Assembly (NCBI RefSeq): GCF_029962835.1
Contig: NC_080589.1
Coordinates: 19,861,586-19,925,585, forward strand
DNA: 64,000 bases
Source of the DNA: Magnolia sinica
Taxonomy: Eukaryota > Streptophyta > Magnoliopsida > Magnoliales > Magnoliaceae
Direction: 5' to 3'
Shown: piece after piece, positions 48,501 through 59,400 of the stretch
Layout: each line of letters starts with the position of its first letter
Position numbering within the stretch: position 1 is the first letter of the stretch
The notes under the pieces: model-generated
Told to the model about the DNA's origin: nothing
Databases searched by the model: none
Seen by the model: only the letters and a program-made list of their open reading frames with translations
Position numbers and translations under genes: made by a program

Positions 48501-51500
48501 TATTGATAGATTGTTTTCATTTCAGTTGGGACTGTATCTTCTTATTCTTTGCATTAGTTTCATTATATATTTCTTTCCACAGGACAAGTCCTTCAGAATT
48601 TATAGTTCCTTACAATCAATACATGGAGTCAGTTAGATATGACTATTCAGTCGGAATGAGGTTTAGGATGAGATTTGAAGGTGAAGAAGGATCGGAACAA
48701 AGGTAGGTGAATATATCTTTCCTTGATTTTTAGATGCATCTTGTGTGGCTTTTTTTATGTGCGTGGCCGTGGTTTCTCTTAATAACAACCTCTCATTGTG
48801 GCCTGGACAGATTTACAGGAACTATAATTGGTCTTGAAGATGTGGAGCCTGTTAAGTGGCCCGGATCAAACTGGAGACATCTGAAGGTTTGAGATGAAAA
48901 CCGGTTGTTTTGCTTCTCTCTTTTGCTTGTTCTTTTAATTATTGCTGAAGATGACTTTTCTTCCCTCTTCTTTTTATGTTTTCCCATTTCTTCATGTAAG
49001 GTGCAATGGGATGAAACTTCTAACATTCCGTGCCCTGATAGAGTTTCTCCATGGAAAATCGAACCACTTGCAGCTGCCACGTCACTTCTACCCAAAACCA
49101 AGAAGGCCCGTGCTAATCAACGGCCATCATCTCCTGAATTACCTGCTCTCGGCAGGGAGGGTCTGTAAATCCTCATTCCTGAAAATGTCTCTTATGAGGC
49201 CCCATCATCTATCATTGAGAATTGATCACCACCACTGGTTATATGGAATGACCCCTTTTCTTTAGGCCTTGCGAGTTTTTGTTTTCATTTTTTTTTTTAC
49301 CCTTTTCACCATTTTCAGGGGCAAAATGCTTGTAAAAATGGTCATAGATAAAGTAAACCTACAGCTGGTTGCAGGTGGTCAGTTCTCATTTGTCGTTAGA
49401 GTAATGTTACTTGCAAGTTCTCATCAGAGCACAAGCACCCCACATGTGCCGATGTGGCATACATGTGAGATCCATGCTGTTCATTGGGCAAACCCCGTGG
49501 TATGTAGTCTAAAAGGCAGGCCAGTGCACTCATCAGTGGGTCAGAATGTATGCTTAATATGCATCATCATTTATCATTTTTCTGATCATCCATTTCTGTG
49601 TACACATCTTGGTCATCTGATGTGCGGACCACCCTGATTTTTTGGTCTAGGGATGGCCTGGATCTCATACACGTGTCACATTTTTATTTATTTTTGGTGT
49701 TGGCAGATGGGTGCTTGCTAGTACCAATCTCTGATTGATCTTGTCCTGCAGTTTGATCTATTCTTGTATAGCTTCATACAAATTTCTGATGTTATGTAGT
49801 TAAACTGATCTGCTTGGATTGTTTATGTTGTCAAGGTATGCATGAGCCAACACTATATAGAAATCCGGGGGTCTTGCAAGGTCAAGAAATCATGGCCCTT
49901 GGACCACCTTCTTCCAATGGCATCGAGCCAGGAATTGCACAGAAGCTACTGCCATCACATTGGGTTCCTCCAGGCAGAGGCCCCTGTTTGGAAAGGAACG
50001 GTGAGATCCTTGATTCACAGAGACAGTTGAGGTTAGAGAATTGGCCGGTCCTTCCGAGGCAAGGATCAGCTTACTGGGACCCACATTCAGGTGACATCTC
50101 ATCCTTTCCTAGTAGAGTCCCAGAGGATTACTGGTTGTCAGCATTCTCCTCTTATGCTAGTGGAGGGGACATCAGATTGGCTGAAAGTCGGTGCGTCCCG
50201 GGTGTTGATCCAAGCATTTGCGGTTTTGAGGAATGGAAGGCTCTCAAACCCAATGAATTTGTAGATAGATCAGTGACTCGACCGGTTGAAGGTGGCATGT
50301 GTAAGGTCTTTGGCGTTAATCTGATCGAGAGTCTGATGGAACCCATCTCACCGTATTTTGCTGACATTCGGCACCCATGCCGTATGCTTCCGGCAGCATC
50401 TCAGTCAGCAGTCTTGGAGTGTGATCAGCTTTCTGAGCCATCGAAGAATACAAAGATGTCTGATTCTAGTGGCTCCGGCAGTGGTCTAGAGAGATCGCGC
50501 AAGGCCCAGTTCATCACTACTAGGAGTTGCACCAAGGTAATGTTCAAAGAGGAATTACCTTCTTTTTTTTCAAAGAGAAGTACTTGGTACTCTTGATCCA
50601 GACCATCCAAATCATGGGCCCCACTTAGTGAGTCATAACCCAAAAATTGCATTGAATGGATGATCCTAACTTCCCTACCTCAAACCACCAAGTTGATGAA
50701 AAATATCCGGGGTCCGAATTCAACATACAAATAGCAATCTGGTTTGGGGCTGGGATTTGGCACCTGTTTGGACTGTGCAAGAGAGGGATTGAAGAGACGA
50801 TTCGCAGAACACATGCCAACATGGCACGCGTACAAAATCTGGGCCACTCATCAGGTGGGGACCACTGTGAATGTGCCCTGTCCAAAAGTTCAAGCTGGTC
50901 CACTCTCGTCAGGCACACTTACAAATTGAATAGGAACTGTCAATTTTTCTCACGTGGATAACCACTCGATGTTTTGACTGACCAGATCTTTTGACCAGCA
51001 CTTGTTTGTGGTGGGGCCCACCTGATGAATGGTCCATATCTTGCATTCAAATGCCATTTTACCACGTGCCACAAATCACCTATTCAATCTCGTCAAGGGC
51101 AAAGTGATCTCCTTATGACACAAGTCATTATAGAAATCCTGCTTCTGCAAGAAAATCAGTCTCTCCATTTGCATCATGAAGAACATGACTGAAATCAGCT
51201 TGTGATGAAATTGAAATATCCATCCAATGACCACAAAATCTTCAGTTCTCAAAGCAGAGATCTTTCCTTCAATTTCATTTGAAGCTTATCAGACCCAATA
51301 ACGTGGGCCTAACAGTCCCTTCGGGTATCTGGTTTTGGACCCTTTATGGCCACTTTTCTGAGAGATATGGTGTGTTCTGCTTTTCAGGTGCATAAGCAGG
51401 GCACTGCTCTAGGGAGATCAGTTGATCTCACGAAATTTGACGGGTACGAAGAACTTGTTCTCAAGCTCGATCGGATGTTTGATTTTGAAGGGTCCTTGCT

Positions 51501-52226
51501 GGACCCCAGCAAGGGTTGGCAGATCATTTATACAGATGACGAAGGGGACATTATGCTGGTCGGAGATTATCCATGGCCGTAAGTAGAAAACTCAACCATG
51601 CTTTGCTTTTTTTTTTTTCTGTTGATAAGCAATGGTTTTAAGTTGCATTGCCATTGAGGTTTCCACGTCAACACAGACCATCCAAGCCACTCATTAGGGA
51701 GGCCTCTTGTGTAGATGGCCAGCTTAAAGATCAGGCTTGTCCAACTCATGAGATGGGCCCCACATGTTTAAAGAAGTGGAATGTAAAACTAAATAAATAA
51801 AGGACCAAATCTCCGTAGTACAAATAAGGACTGCCTGATCAGTGGATCCTTACATTTCTTAGGTCCTTTTATTTTACTAGCCATGTTTTCCCTACTTGTG
51901 GGGCCCACCTATTGACTGGACCTTTCCTGGTTTGCGGGCTATCATCAACATGGGCAGACGGACCCAATGAGCTCTTGGAACATTGTATATCTGCGCATCT
52001 GCATGGTGGGGCCCGACTGCATGATCTCCCAGCATCTGTTTCATTGACCCATTTCTGCTGGTGTATTGTGTGAAGCAGGGAATTCTGTTCGATGGTGCGG
52101 AAGATGTTCATATACCCGCGAGAAGAGGTCGACAAGATCAAGCCAAACTCTCTGAACCCAAAGCTGTGCAAATGCTCAAACGAACTGATGTTTGCGGACA
52201 CTGCTTCCGAGCCAGAGACTGCGTAA
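40509..52226 (+). CDS. ARF2: Auxin response factor, ARF2-like repressor (14 exons, 752 aa)
   Basis: Nuclear DNA-binding repressor of auxin-responsive genes. Exons: 40509-40608, 41685-41797, 41935-42030, 42515-42571, 43160-43315, 44602-44686, 45388-45478, 46505-46669, 48583-48702, 48811-48886, 49001-49160, 49836-50536, 51388-51578, 52079-52226; all join in phase (2259 nt). Start: first ATG of the ELWHACAGP frame, with an in-frame TGA at 40497-40499. B3 domain about 142-244, with His157, Arg202, Pro205, Arg207, Ser212 and Ser215 at the DNA-contact positions known from ARF1. Auxin_resp domain about 261-343, middle region 354-640, PB1 domain about 641-725 with Lys643 and an acidic DDEGD box. [37 protein letters not shown] and VLQGQE are closest to Arabidopsis ARF2. 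Odd points: a GC donor in intron 2 (41798), KVFGV (563-567) instead of RLFGI/V, GDYPW (699-703) instead of GDDPW. The C-terminal tail is shorter than in Arabidopsis ARF2. Confidence 0.93.
40609..41684 (+). other. ARF intron 1 with GA microsatellite
   Basis: 1076 bp, GT-AG. A (GA)n tract lies at 40655-40703 just after the donor. Several imperfect repeats of a GGACACATTTGGGTTATTT phrase follow at 41111, 41228 and 41367 and as a variant near 41500, with TGCATGCATGCATG runs between them, an old tandem array of about 120-150 bp period. Confidence 0.75.
41798..41934 (+). other. ARF intron 2, GC-AG type
   Basis: 137 bp. The exon ends ...GAACAG and the intron starts GCATGA; no GT exists near the required position, and the next exon starts GTCGAGGCA after TTTTGATGTAG. 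The junction restores Q-V-E-A, conserved in ARF proteins. GC donors are a small minority of plant donors and usually have a strong AG before the GC, as here. Confidence 0.85.
43509..43839. mobile_element. hAT-like MITE in ARF intron 5
   Basis: 331 bp, flanked by an exact 8-bp duplication AACATGAT (43501-43508 and 43840-43847). Termini TAGGGGTGCAATTCGGG and, inverted, TAGGGTTACAACTTGGG match at about 13 of 17 positions. The body is made of AACCCAACC/GGTTGGGTT units in both orientations. A diverged partial relative is at 53471-53625. It lies wholly inside the intron and is removed by splicing. Confidence 0.9.
44028..44359. mobile_element. GGCCGTTACGG-type MITE in ARF intron 5
   Basis: About 332 bp. 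Flanked by AGGCTCC (44021-44027 and 44360-44366). Ends GGGCCAAGGTATTCCATAAC and, inverted, GGAGCATGGTGTGCCGTAAA. The body is packed with GGCCGTTACGG/CCGTAACGGCC variants, with a (CT)n run at 44133-44152. hAT-like by its 7-8 bp duplication. Related elements are at 46085-46385 and 59882-59972. Confidence 0.75.
45482..45541. repeat. (CT)n(CA)n compound microsatellite, ARF intron 7
   Basis: A CT run followed directly by a CA run, starting four bases into the intron, close to the donor of exon 7 (GTACTCTC). Confidence 0.95.
45615..45970. repeat. Tandem duplication, period about 179 bp, ARF intron 7
   Basis: ATACATGGACAGTCC occurs at 45622 and 45801, and the two copies stay alignable (GGGATTATCATAC, AAGCCATAGAT, GGTTAGCC, TCTTTTAGAAT). 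Noncoding. Confidence 0.8.
46085..46385. mobile_element. GGCCGTTACGG-type MITE in ARF intron 7
   Basis: Same family as 44028-44359: GTAACGGCC units in both orientations, AAAAATCTATATTGGCC, CCCTGTAACATGTAATGG and CCACCATTACCTTTA blocks in the same order. The termini are more decayed and no clean flanking duplication was found. Confidence 0.65.
47931..48378. mobile_element. ACTCGACTCG-rich element in ARF intron 8
   Basis: The ends CATAGTTCGGAAAACCC (near 47911) and, inverted, CATAGTTCTAAAACTC (ending 48378) are inverted repeats. The body is GACTCGA/GTCGAGT units around a tRNA-like core with a B-box-like GGTTCGACTC at 48148. A related copy is at 59991-60301 in the second gene's intron, in the same order including a tRNA-like middle. 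Confidence 0.55.
50537..51387 (+). other. ARF intron 12
   Basis: 851 bp, GT-AG, separating the middle region from the PB1 domain. Open frames extend into it (the exon-12 frame stays open to 50594), but the proper junction is fixed by conservation of R-S-C-T-K-V-H-K-Q-G across it. Reading through would truncate the protein before PB1 after about 20 extra residues. Confidence 0.8.
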
Positions 52227-54154
52227 GTGGTGGTGTTCTCCTTCCTGGGGCTACTTGTAAGTCCTTGTCATGTTCATCACCAGTTTTCAGAGCAACTCTA
52301 TCTTTCTTCATCTGAATTGACAAGTAATGCAGTTAATATTCTGTCCATGCATTTTCTTCGACACCAAAAAAAAAAATGTATACTGACATAAATATATTAT
52401 TTGAATACAAATATATGTTCTTTTCTTTTCTTTCTCTGTTTTCTGGAAAAGGAAAATTTTCATTGACAATTGACTGAATGCTTCTGTTTTTTTTAGGAGG
52501 TTTAAATGATACCGTGCATGTCCCAAAAAAATCTCTTTGATTGGACAATCCTAACCTTTCAATTTGTGGCCTCCAAATGGATGGTCAGGAGTATATAAAG
52601 CAACTGTCCTTGTTACTGCTAAAAGGTTCTGAATTTGATTGGCTAGGATCTTCGCATCTGGGAGATTTTCAGGACATGCTCCATCCATTGGTGGCGGGAT
52701 CGCAGAACCATGGGCCACTTGTACCACTAGTTTCACCACTGGGCTGCACTTGGGGCTGGACCAATGTTTTAAAAACCCGACCGGAACCAGGTTGGACTTG
52801 AAAGGGTGTTCTCCCTCATAAATGCCAGAGTGGTATGTTTGAATTACCATGTGTTCAAGCTGTGTTGGGCCCACTGTGATGTATGTGTACCATCCAACCT
52901 GCCCATTTTTTGCGACCCTACATCCCAAAACCCAGCCTCATCCATAACTTAAGTGGGCCACGCCACCCAGACACTTCCAAATGGAGTGTGGGGTCCACTG
53001 TTGTTTACCTGTCATTCGACCAGGCCACCAGGTGCGCCCCACCAGGATGGAGGGACACTAAAAAACAAGTTGTTACAAAACTAAGGATCTGGATGATTAT
53101 TAAAATGCATGGTGATTATGGGAAAAGATCACGAAATGCATGGTTTGGATTGCACATACACATCATGGGTTGGTCCACATTCGGAGGTATGTGATCGTCC
53201 CCCGTGAATATTCCCAAGAATAGACACTTTCAATGTCTAGTCTACTCTATTTTTCTTATTTATTGGACAACTGTACTTAAAAATCATTCCTTTAGCACTG
53301 CAGGTGGGCCAGCATCCAAAGCGTATGGATGGCTAGAGAAACTAGTTTAAGTGGCCCATTTTTTGTACACTGGCCTATCTGAGGAGTGAAATGGCCTAAT
53401 GGGCCATATTGGCGTGATCACAGGCACAGTTTTCTAATTCAAATGCTGCCAAGGCTGTGGCAATGCAAGTAGGGCTGTGACTTGGGTTCGGGTCGACCCA
53501 ACCCGAGTTCGGGTCAGGTTCGGTGAATGTCAGGGTCCTCGAGTTGGGTTAGTATTCCAAAATTCCTACCAGATTGGGGTTGAGCAAAGTTGGGTTGGGT
53601 TGGAAATAATCACATGTATTTCACTCAGTTGCATTGGTCTTTGTTAGGAAAACTCTGTTCTGAAGTCTCTATTTTTAAAAGACAAATTCACTATATTTCA
53701 AAAGATAGGCAAAAGATCTGAATTTTTTTAGAGTAGAAAGTAAATATTTTAGTAGAAGACAGATTGGTTTATATGAGAATTATATTAGAAAAATGGCCTA
53801 GTTTCTAGCTAGACTATCTGAACAGTGTGGCCCACTGATGGATGATTGAATGTGTGTGCTTCCTGGGTGCCTAGCAAACCTCATTGAACTATAAGAGGTT
53901 ACACTTATTTGAGCTACTATGAATATTGGATGTGAGGCTAAAAGAGTATGAATCAAACCGTTCATCAGGTGGGTGCCACTGTTAGCAAATAAAATTACTC
54001 CCCAACCATACATTTTTGTCTCATCATAAATAGTCAATGTTGAATGGGAAAGGTCCACCTTTGGACGGCTGTGATAAGAGGAGATCAATTGGAATGAAAT
54101 TCTCATGTATTTCATTTAGGGAAAAACCCATTGTATAGACAATATACAATCTAC
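52227..54154. other. 3' flank of the ARF gene with repeats
   Basis: The first few hundred bases should hold the ARF 3' untranslated region; no single clear polyadenylation signal stands out. 52865-52990 has a partial GGGCCCACC-family end (GGGCCCACTGTGATGTATG). 53471-53625 is a partial relative of the AACCCAACC hAT-like MITE. The 125-codon - strand frame at 52551-52928 overlaps repeat DNA and has no recognisable domain. Confidence 0.5.
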
Positions 54155-54697
54155 TTACGGGCCTGTTTAGGAGTGTGGATTCATCTTGTTGTGTTTGGCA
54201 CTTTGGATTCAGAATCCCATGTAATCCAAAATTAGCTACGATTAATCATAGTATATTTAAATAGGTTTGAATTTAATTACTAAATCAACTTTAATATCTT
54301 TAATTAGTGTACGTATGTAATGGTTGTCGCAATGGTTGTAATAAGCCCGCTGAAATATATACTTTGCCTGAAAATAATGAAATTCCAAGTCTTTAATGGG
54401 CCACAAGTACAAGATCACATCTGAGTGACTAATCAATGATTTTTCACCATTGATTTACATGGATAATGTTTCAACAACACATCATTGTATTAAAGTAATT
54501 ATTGTGATGCAATTGATAATATAATTGTTTTGGGATTTCATAAGTAGGCTATGTGCCCAATAGATTAATAGTCTAATGACACACATTTTACACATGTAAC
54601 TCTTGAAACCCCCAATTACTTTAGGGTGCCAAACATATCAAGGAATTTGAAATCCCCTCAAACCCTCCCAAATCCATGGTGCCAAGCGGCCCCTAAT
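54155..54697. mobile_element. MITE, second copy of the family at 38566-39302
   Basis: Left GGGCCTGTTTAGGAGTGTGG, right end inverted GGGGCCGCTTGGCACCATGG. The body is collinear with 38760-39290. No SINE inside, so it shows the uninterrupted form. About 540 bp. Confidence 0.65.
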
Positions 54698-55154
54698 AGA
54701 TGACTAATTTATGATTATGCTAAACTTAGAAAAAATCTAGTTGTACTAATACTCTCCCTTAAGTTGGAGGTTAGGGATTAAGAACGCTCAACTTGGAGCT
54801 TAAACGTGAAAATAAGTCTTTGTCCAAAGGTTTGGTAAATAAATTTACCAGTTGCAATTTAAACTAAATATAGAGAGGTTAAATAAGTCACATTGAATCG
54901 AATATTTTGACGACTCAAATATTCTGACAAACGAAGTGATAGTCAATCTCAATGTGTTTGATATATTCATAAAAATAAGAATATCGCAAAATAAGAAAGT
55001 AAGTTATGGATTGCATGCTTGAAGGTTATGAAAAAGGTGAACAAGATTATGAAAAAGATAAATGAGTGAAGTTCGTTCATCACTTGCAGGTGGATGAGTG
55101 ATAAACAATAATTTTCTTTTTTTCTTTCACCATAAGGGAAATTAACCAAAAAAA

Positions 55155-55440
55155 AAAAAGTGCAATCTCACCATTAAAACCTTCTTGGAGGCCACAAAAG
55201 TTTTGGAACAAATTGATATTTGTTTTTTAATCTTCATTCAAGTTTGTATGACCTAATCAACAAGTTGGATGTCAAATAAAGATTACAGTGGATTTTATGA
55301 GCTTTTTAATGGTGGACATTCAATCACTATTGTTTTCCCGAGTCTACCTAAATTTTTTAGGATTAAGCCTTAAAATGATCTAGGAAAATGGATGATCAAA
55401 TCGGATTTTAAAAAATATACATCATGTGGGGCCCGCAGAG
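55155..55440. mobile_element. GGGCCCACC-family MITE, right part only
   Basis: Begins inside the body (CTCACCATTAAAACCTTCTTGG) after a poly-A run and ends ATCATGTGGGGCCCGCAGAG. The left terminus is missing. Confidence 0.5.
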
Positions 55441-55885
55441 TGAGCGATGGGAGAAGATTTATTATTAAGTTTGAAATTTTGATCCATAAGCAACTCGATA
55501 GGATGGAAAATCCTTTACATAGAAAACATACAATCTAACTTAAGAGATAATTAATTTATAATTATGCTAATTAAAAAAATAATAATAAATCCAAGTTGTA
55601 TAAAGATCTAATAGTTATTACAATGTATTATACATGCTAATAGGCCGGATCATCCACCTGCTGTGCAGCAATGAATGGTCTAGATTATAGATCACCATGC
55701 CACATGTCTAAATTATTGCAGAATATAGGAATTTGTGCCTTTTAATCAGATGGGTCTGGGAAATTAGATCGGGACCCATTAAAGTCCGGTCGGATCCATG
55801 AGGTATGTATTGACAGCCCACCGCGTCAACGGACTCGGATTTGGCAGTGACCCCTCCAGTACCGAGGTCTCAGTACTAGTTGGTG

Positions 55886-56302
55886 GTGGGCCCCAACATG
55901 ATGTATGTATTTTATCCATGCCGTCCATTCATTTTTCCAGCTCATTTTATTACTTGAGTCTAAAAATGAGGCAGATCCAAATCTCAGGTGGACCACACAG
56001 AATGAAACAGTGGTGATTGAATGCCCACCATTGGAAATTTCCAGGGCCCACTGTTTTGCCATCCAACCCGTTGATTATATCACACAGACCTGGATGAAAG
56101 CAATATACAATTATCAGCTTGATCCAAAACTTTTGTGGCCCTCAAGAAGTTTTTAATGGTGAACGTTCAATCAGCACTGTTTAAAGTGGTGTGGTCCACC
56201 TGAGATCTTTATTTTCCTCGTTTTTGTTTCAGAGCCCTAAAATGAGCTTGCCAAAATGATGGACGGCATGGATAAAACAAATACATCATAGTGGGTCCCA
56301 CA
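55886..56302. mobile_element. GGGCCCACC-family MITE immediately upstream of the second gene
   Basis: About 417 bp. Left GGTGGGCCCCAACATGATGT with CATGCCGTCCATTC, right ATGATGGACGGCATGG with ACATCATAGTGGGTCCC. Its right end is only about 130 bp before the ATG at 56433, so it must lie in or next to the promoter or leader of that gene. Confidence 0.8.
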
Positions 56303-56432
56303 TCATCGATGGCTCACTACTGAAATCGAGTACGCCACCACCACCACCACTTGCAATAACAAAACGTAATCTGACCCTTTCCCCAAATTCCCAAACAACC
56401 CATCTTCAACGCCTTACCAAACACCCTCAAAA

Positions 56433-59400
56433 ATGGAAATGGGAACCCTTCCCCTTTCAATCGCTTCTTTCCGAAAATGCCCCTACATAATTACAAGCAT
56501 GCCCCTAGCCCTTCCCTCTCCTCGCCATTTTAGGCCACTCTCCTGCCCTACAACACGCTCCTTTACCCTCCAAACCATCCTCAGACCCGACCATCCCTGC
56601 AATGCCCAACCCTCAGAAAAGTGGGACCCACAACCTCTCGTTGACGACCTTAGGGTACCCGACCACTGGTTGCACCCTTCCAGGGCACGCCAGGTAATTT
56701 TCATTTCATGTTATTTTATTTACCCTTCTCACTTCACTTTTTTACGTTATCCACCCGATGGGAGTTATTTGATACGCTGGCTGCATATGACACTTGATAC
56801 ACGAGCACTCAGAAATTGTACCTGTGGCGTATATTTACTCAAATTAAACCGTCTAACTTGGGAACCTACTCTCTTTAAGTCGTGATCCCAAAATTAGATT
56901 GGTTGAGCAATCCTAACCTCTGATTCGTGGACACTTGTTTGATGAATCTAAGACCGTTTGACATTTTTCATTTTTAACCGTCCAATAAATGTACCACTAA
57001 CCAAATAACCGTAATTTTTGGTTAGTGGTACATTTAAATTGGGACCGATGTTTGGACGGTTTAAATTGAATTACTTATATGCCGCGTACGCAATTTATTT
57101 TTAAGTAATTTCTAAGGAGAAGGTTTCAGTCCAACCGTTTGGACTACTAAGTTACTGTCCAACCAGTCGGTTACTTTCAATTTTTTATGTGTAGGCTACA
57201 TCCAACCTGTCTAATTGGTTGGTCCGATCATGGGGATCATCTGGCGCAAAAATCTACAATATCCGTTCATCAAGTGGACCATGCTTTTTTTTGCTATATA
57301 TCAATGGCTATCGTGGTGTGGCCCACCTGATAAGTAGATAGGGCTGATTTTTTCAACGGGTGATCCTCATGGTGGGGTTGACCTATTGGAAGGGTTAGAT
57401 TTCACATACGTTTAACAGGTTGGAAGTTATCTACTATGTGGACCGTACCTTATGGTCCAACCAGTTGGACTGACACTACCTTATATCTGTGTATCACCCA
57501 TCACGCTCTAGCAGTTGAGCTATGCCTATGAATGATCAGAACCGTTCACCGGGTAGGCCCACCATGAATAGGGCCATGGGTAAAGTATGATTTTCCACTA
57601 ATTATCCGAATGGGTCGCTTGACACCTTGGATTTGGATTCTCAAGTCCAAATCCAGGATTTTCAATCCCTGATATTTTCATTCTATCAGTTGTGTTTGGT
57701 AACTTGGATTTTCAATCCTGTAGAATTTAGAAACTATAGTTTGCTAACTTGGAGTTCAAAAGGCCCAATTCATAGAGATGTGGAGAGAGCAGTTATGACA
57801 GTTATGTTTGGCCACCCACATTTTAGAGAAGAAATAGGTGGACTTTTTGAGGATTCTCAATCATGCTGGATTTGAAATCCACCCAAAAGAAAAATGTTTC
57901 AATTTGGATTTCAAATTCATAACTACCCAATGGATAGAAAATTTATAGAATGATCATCAGCATGCACATTCATTTCAATTTGTGGAATGGTTATGATCAT
58001 CTTTACAAAAAGAGAGCATTCTGTGGAAACCTCCACGAACAATCGTCATTTTTTTAAATGGTTTTTTCACATCTCAGAGCTGCTCTTTCCACACCTCCGA
58101 ATATCTGGTGCCGAATCGTCGCCTGTTTCCCTTGCATGGTCAATTTAATTTCATGGTGGGCTTAAAGAGGGCCTTACACTTATCTATGGGTGGGGTCCAG
58201 GTCCAGGCCTAAAGACCTGCCTAACCCATTGACACCACTCGCACACCAGCACAGGGTCTATAAGGCAGATGTCCCAACAAGCAAGCCAAAGCCAGGCAAA
58301 ACCGCTAAGCACAATGCACCCGCATCACTTTCAATGGATTATAACCCAAAAATTACACTAAAAATGTGGTTCTAGCTAACATCTGAGTAAAACATATAGT
58401 AAGTGATTCAAATTCAACAAACAGACGCCGATAAATTAAAGGCCATGATTGTCTGATCAATCCGACTTTTAGAAAATGGCCACACTACATTGGGTCCACT
58501 TTTTGGTTAGTGCTGATTGAGGTACATGTGATGTCTACGATAGGAGAGGCTCGCCACACCAACATTGTAGTAGTGGTTGTCTACTGTCATTTCCCCCAAG
58601 TCCCATCTCCATATCATGTTAACCTGGAGTTAACATCCTCCAACCTGCATTAATCTCCCTCATTATTATCAATCTCATCATCCTTGAGGTTTCTCCTTAC
58701 GGCTTTCTTTGGCTCTTCGTTGTTTTAGGAATGGATAAAAATTTTGTGATTTTGGAATCAATTCTTAGTAAAAAAACATTGAAATTTTGCGAAATGGGGC
58801 TCTTTGTGCGTATACATACGAGTGCCGTTTTATCATCTTTTGATCTTCTTGTAAGGGTAGAAATCTCAATTGCGATGTATTTTTCTCATGCCAGAGCAAA
58901 ATGAAGTCCAAACCTAAATCATAAAATATTTTACTTGTAACCATTCCGAAATATTATTTTTCCAACACCCTCTTACTATTCTGTGGAGGCAAGTGCACAA
59001 CACTGAAAGGCCACCTCCTCTTTCCTCCCAAAACGTAACCCCATTCCCCCAAAAATCCTCCTTAAACGTAGTGTATTTCCCAAACTGTAGTTCAACCTTA
59101 AAAAAATTCACACACCTATATCTCTATGTTTAGAAGCTTTACACTTTTTTAAATAAATAAATAAATAAAAACAACAACAACAACAACAACTTCCGAAATA
59201 ATATATATTACCTTCAAAAGAATTGTTACATTTCAAAAAAATTGCACATCTCCTCTTCTTTCACTTTCTCGCTCTCTTCCATTGTGTTTACATTTGCTAC
59301 CATTTTGAAACAAACACTTCATGTTTCCCTTCCACTTTGTTTATCGGAGGATCAATCCCATAACTCCAACATTTCCTTAATAGAGGAATATCTCTAGCCT

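Noticed and set aside
50656-50961. 101-codon frame in ARF intron 12
   Set aside because: No known domain, and the flanking exons join cleanly in phase across it.
52551-52928. 125-codon - strand frame downstream of the ARF gene
   Set aside because: Overlaps dispersed repeat ends; no domain, no splice-supported extension.
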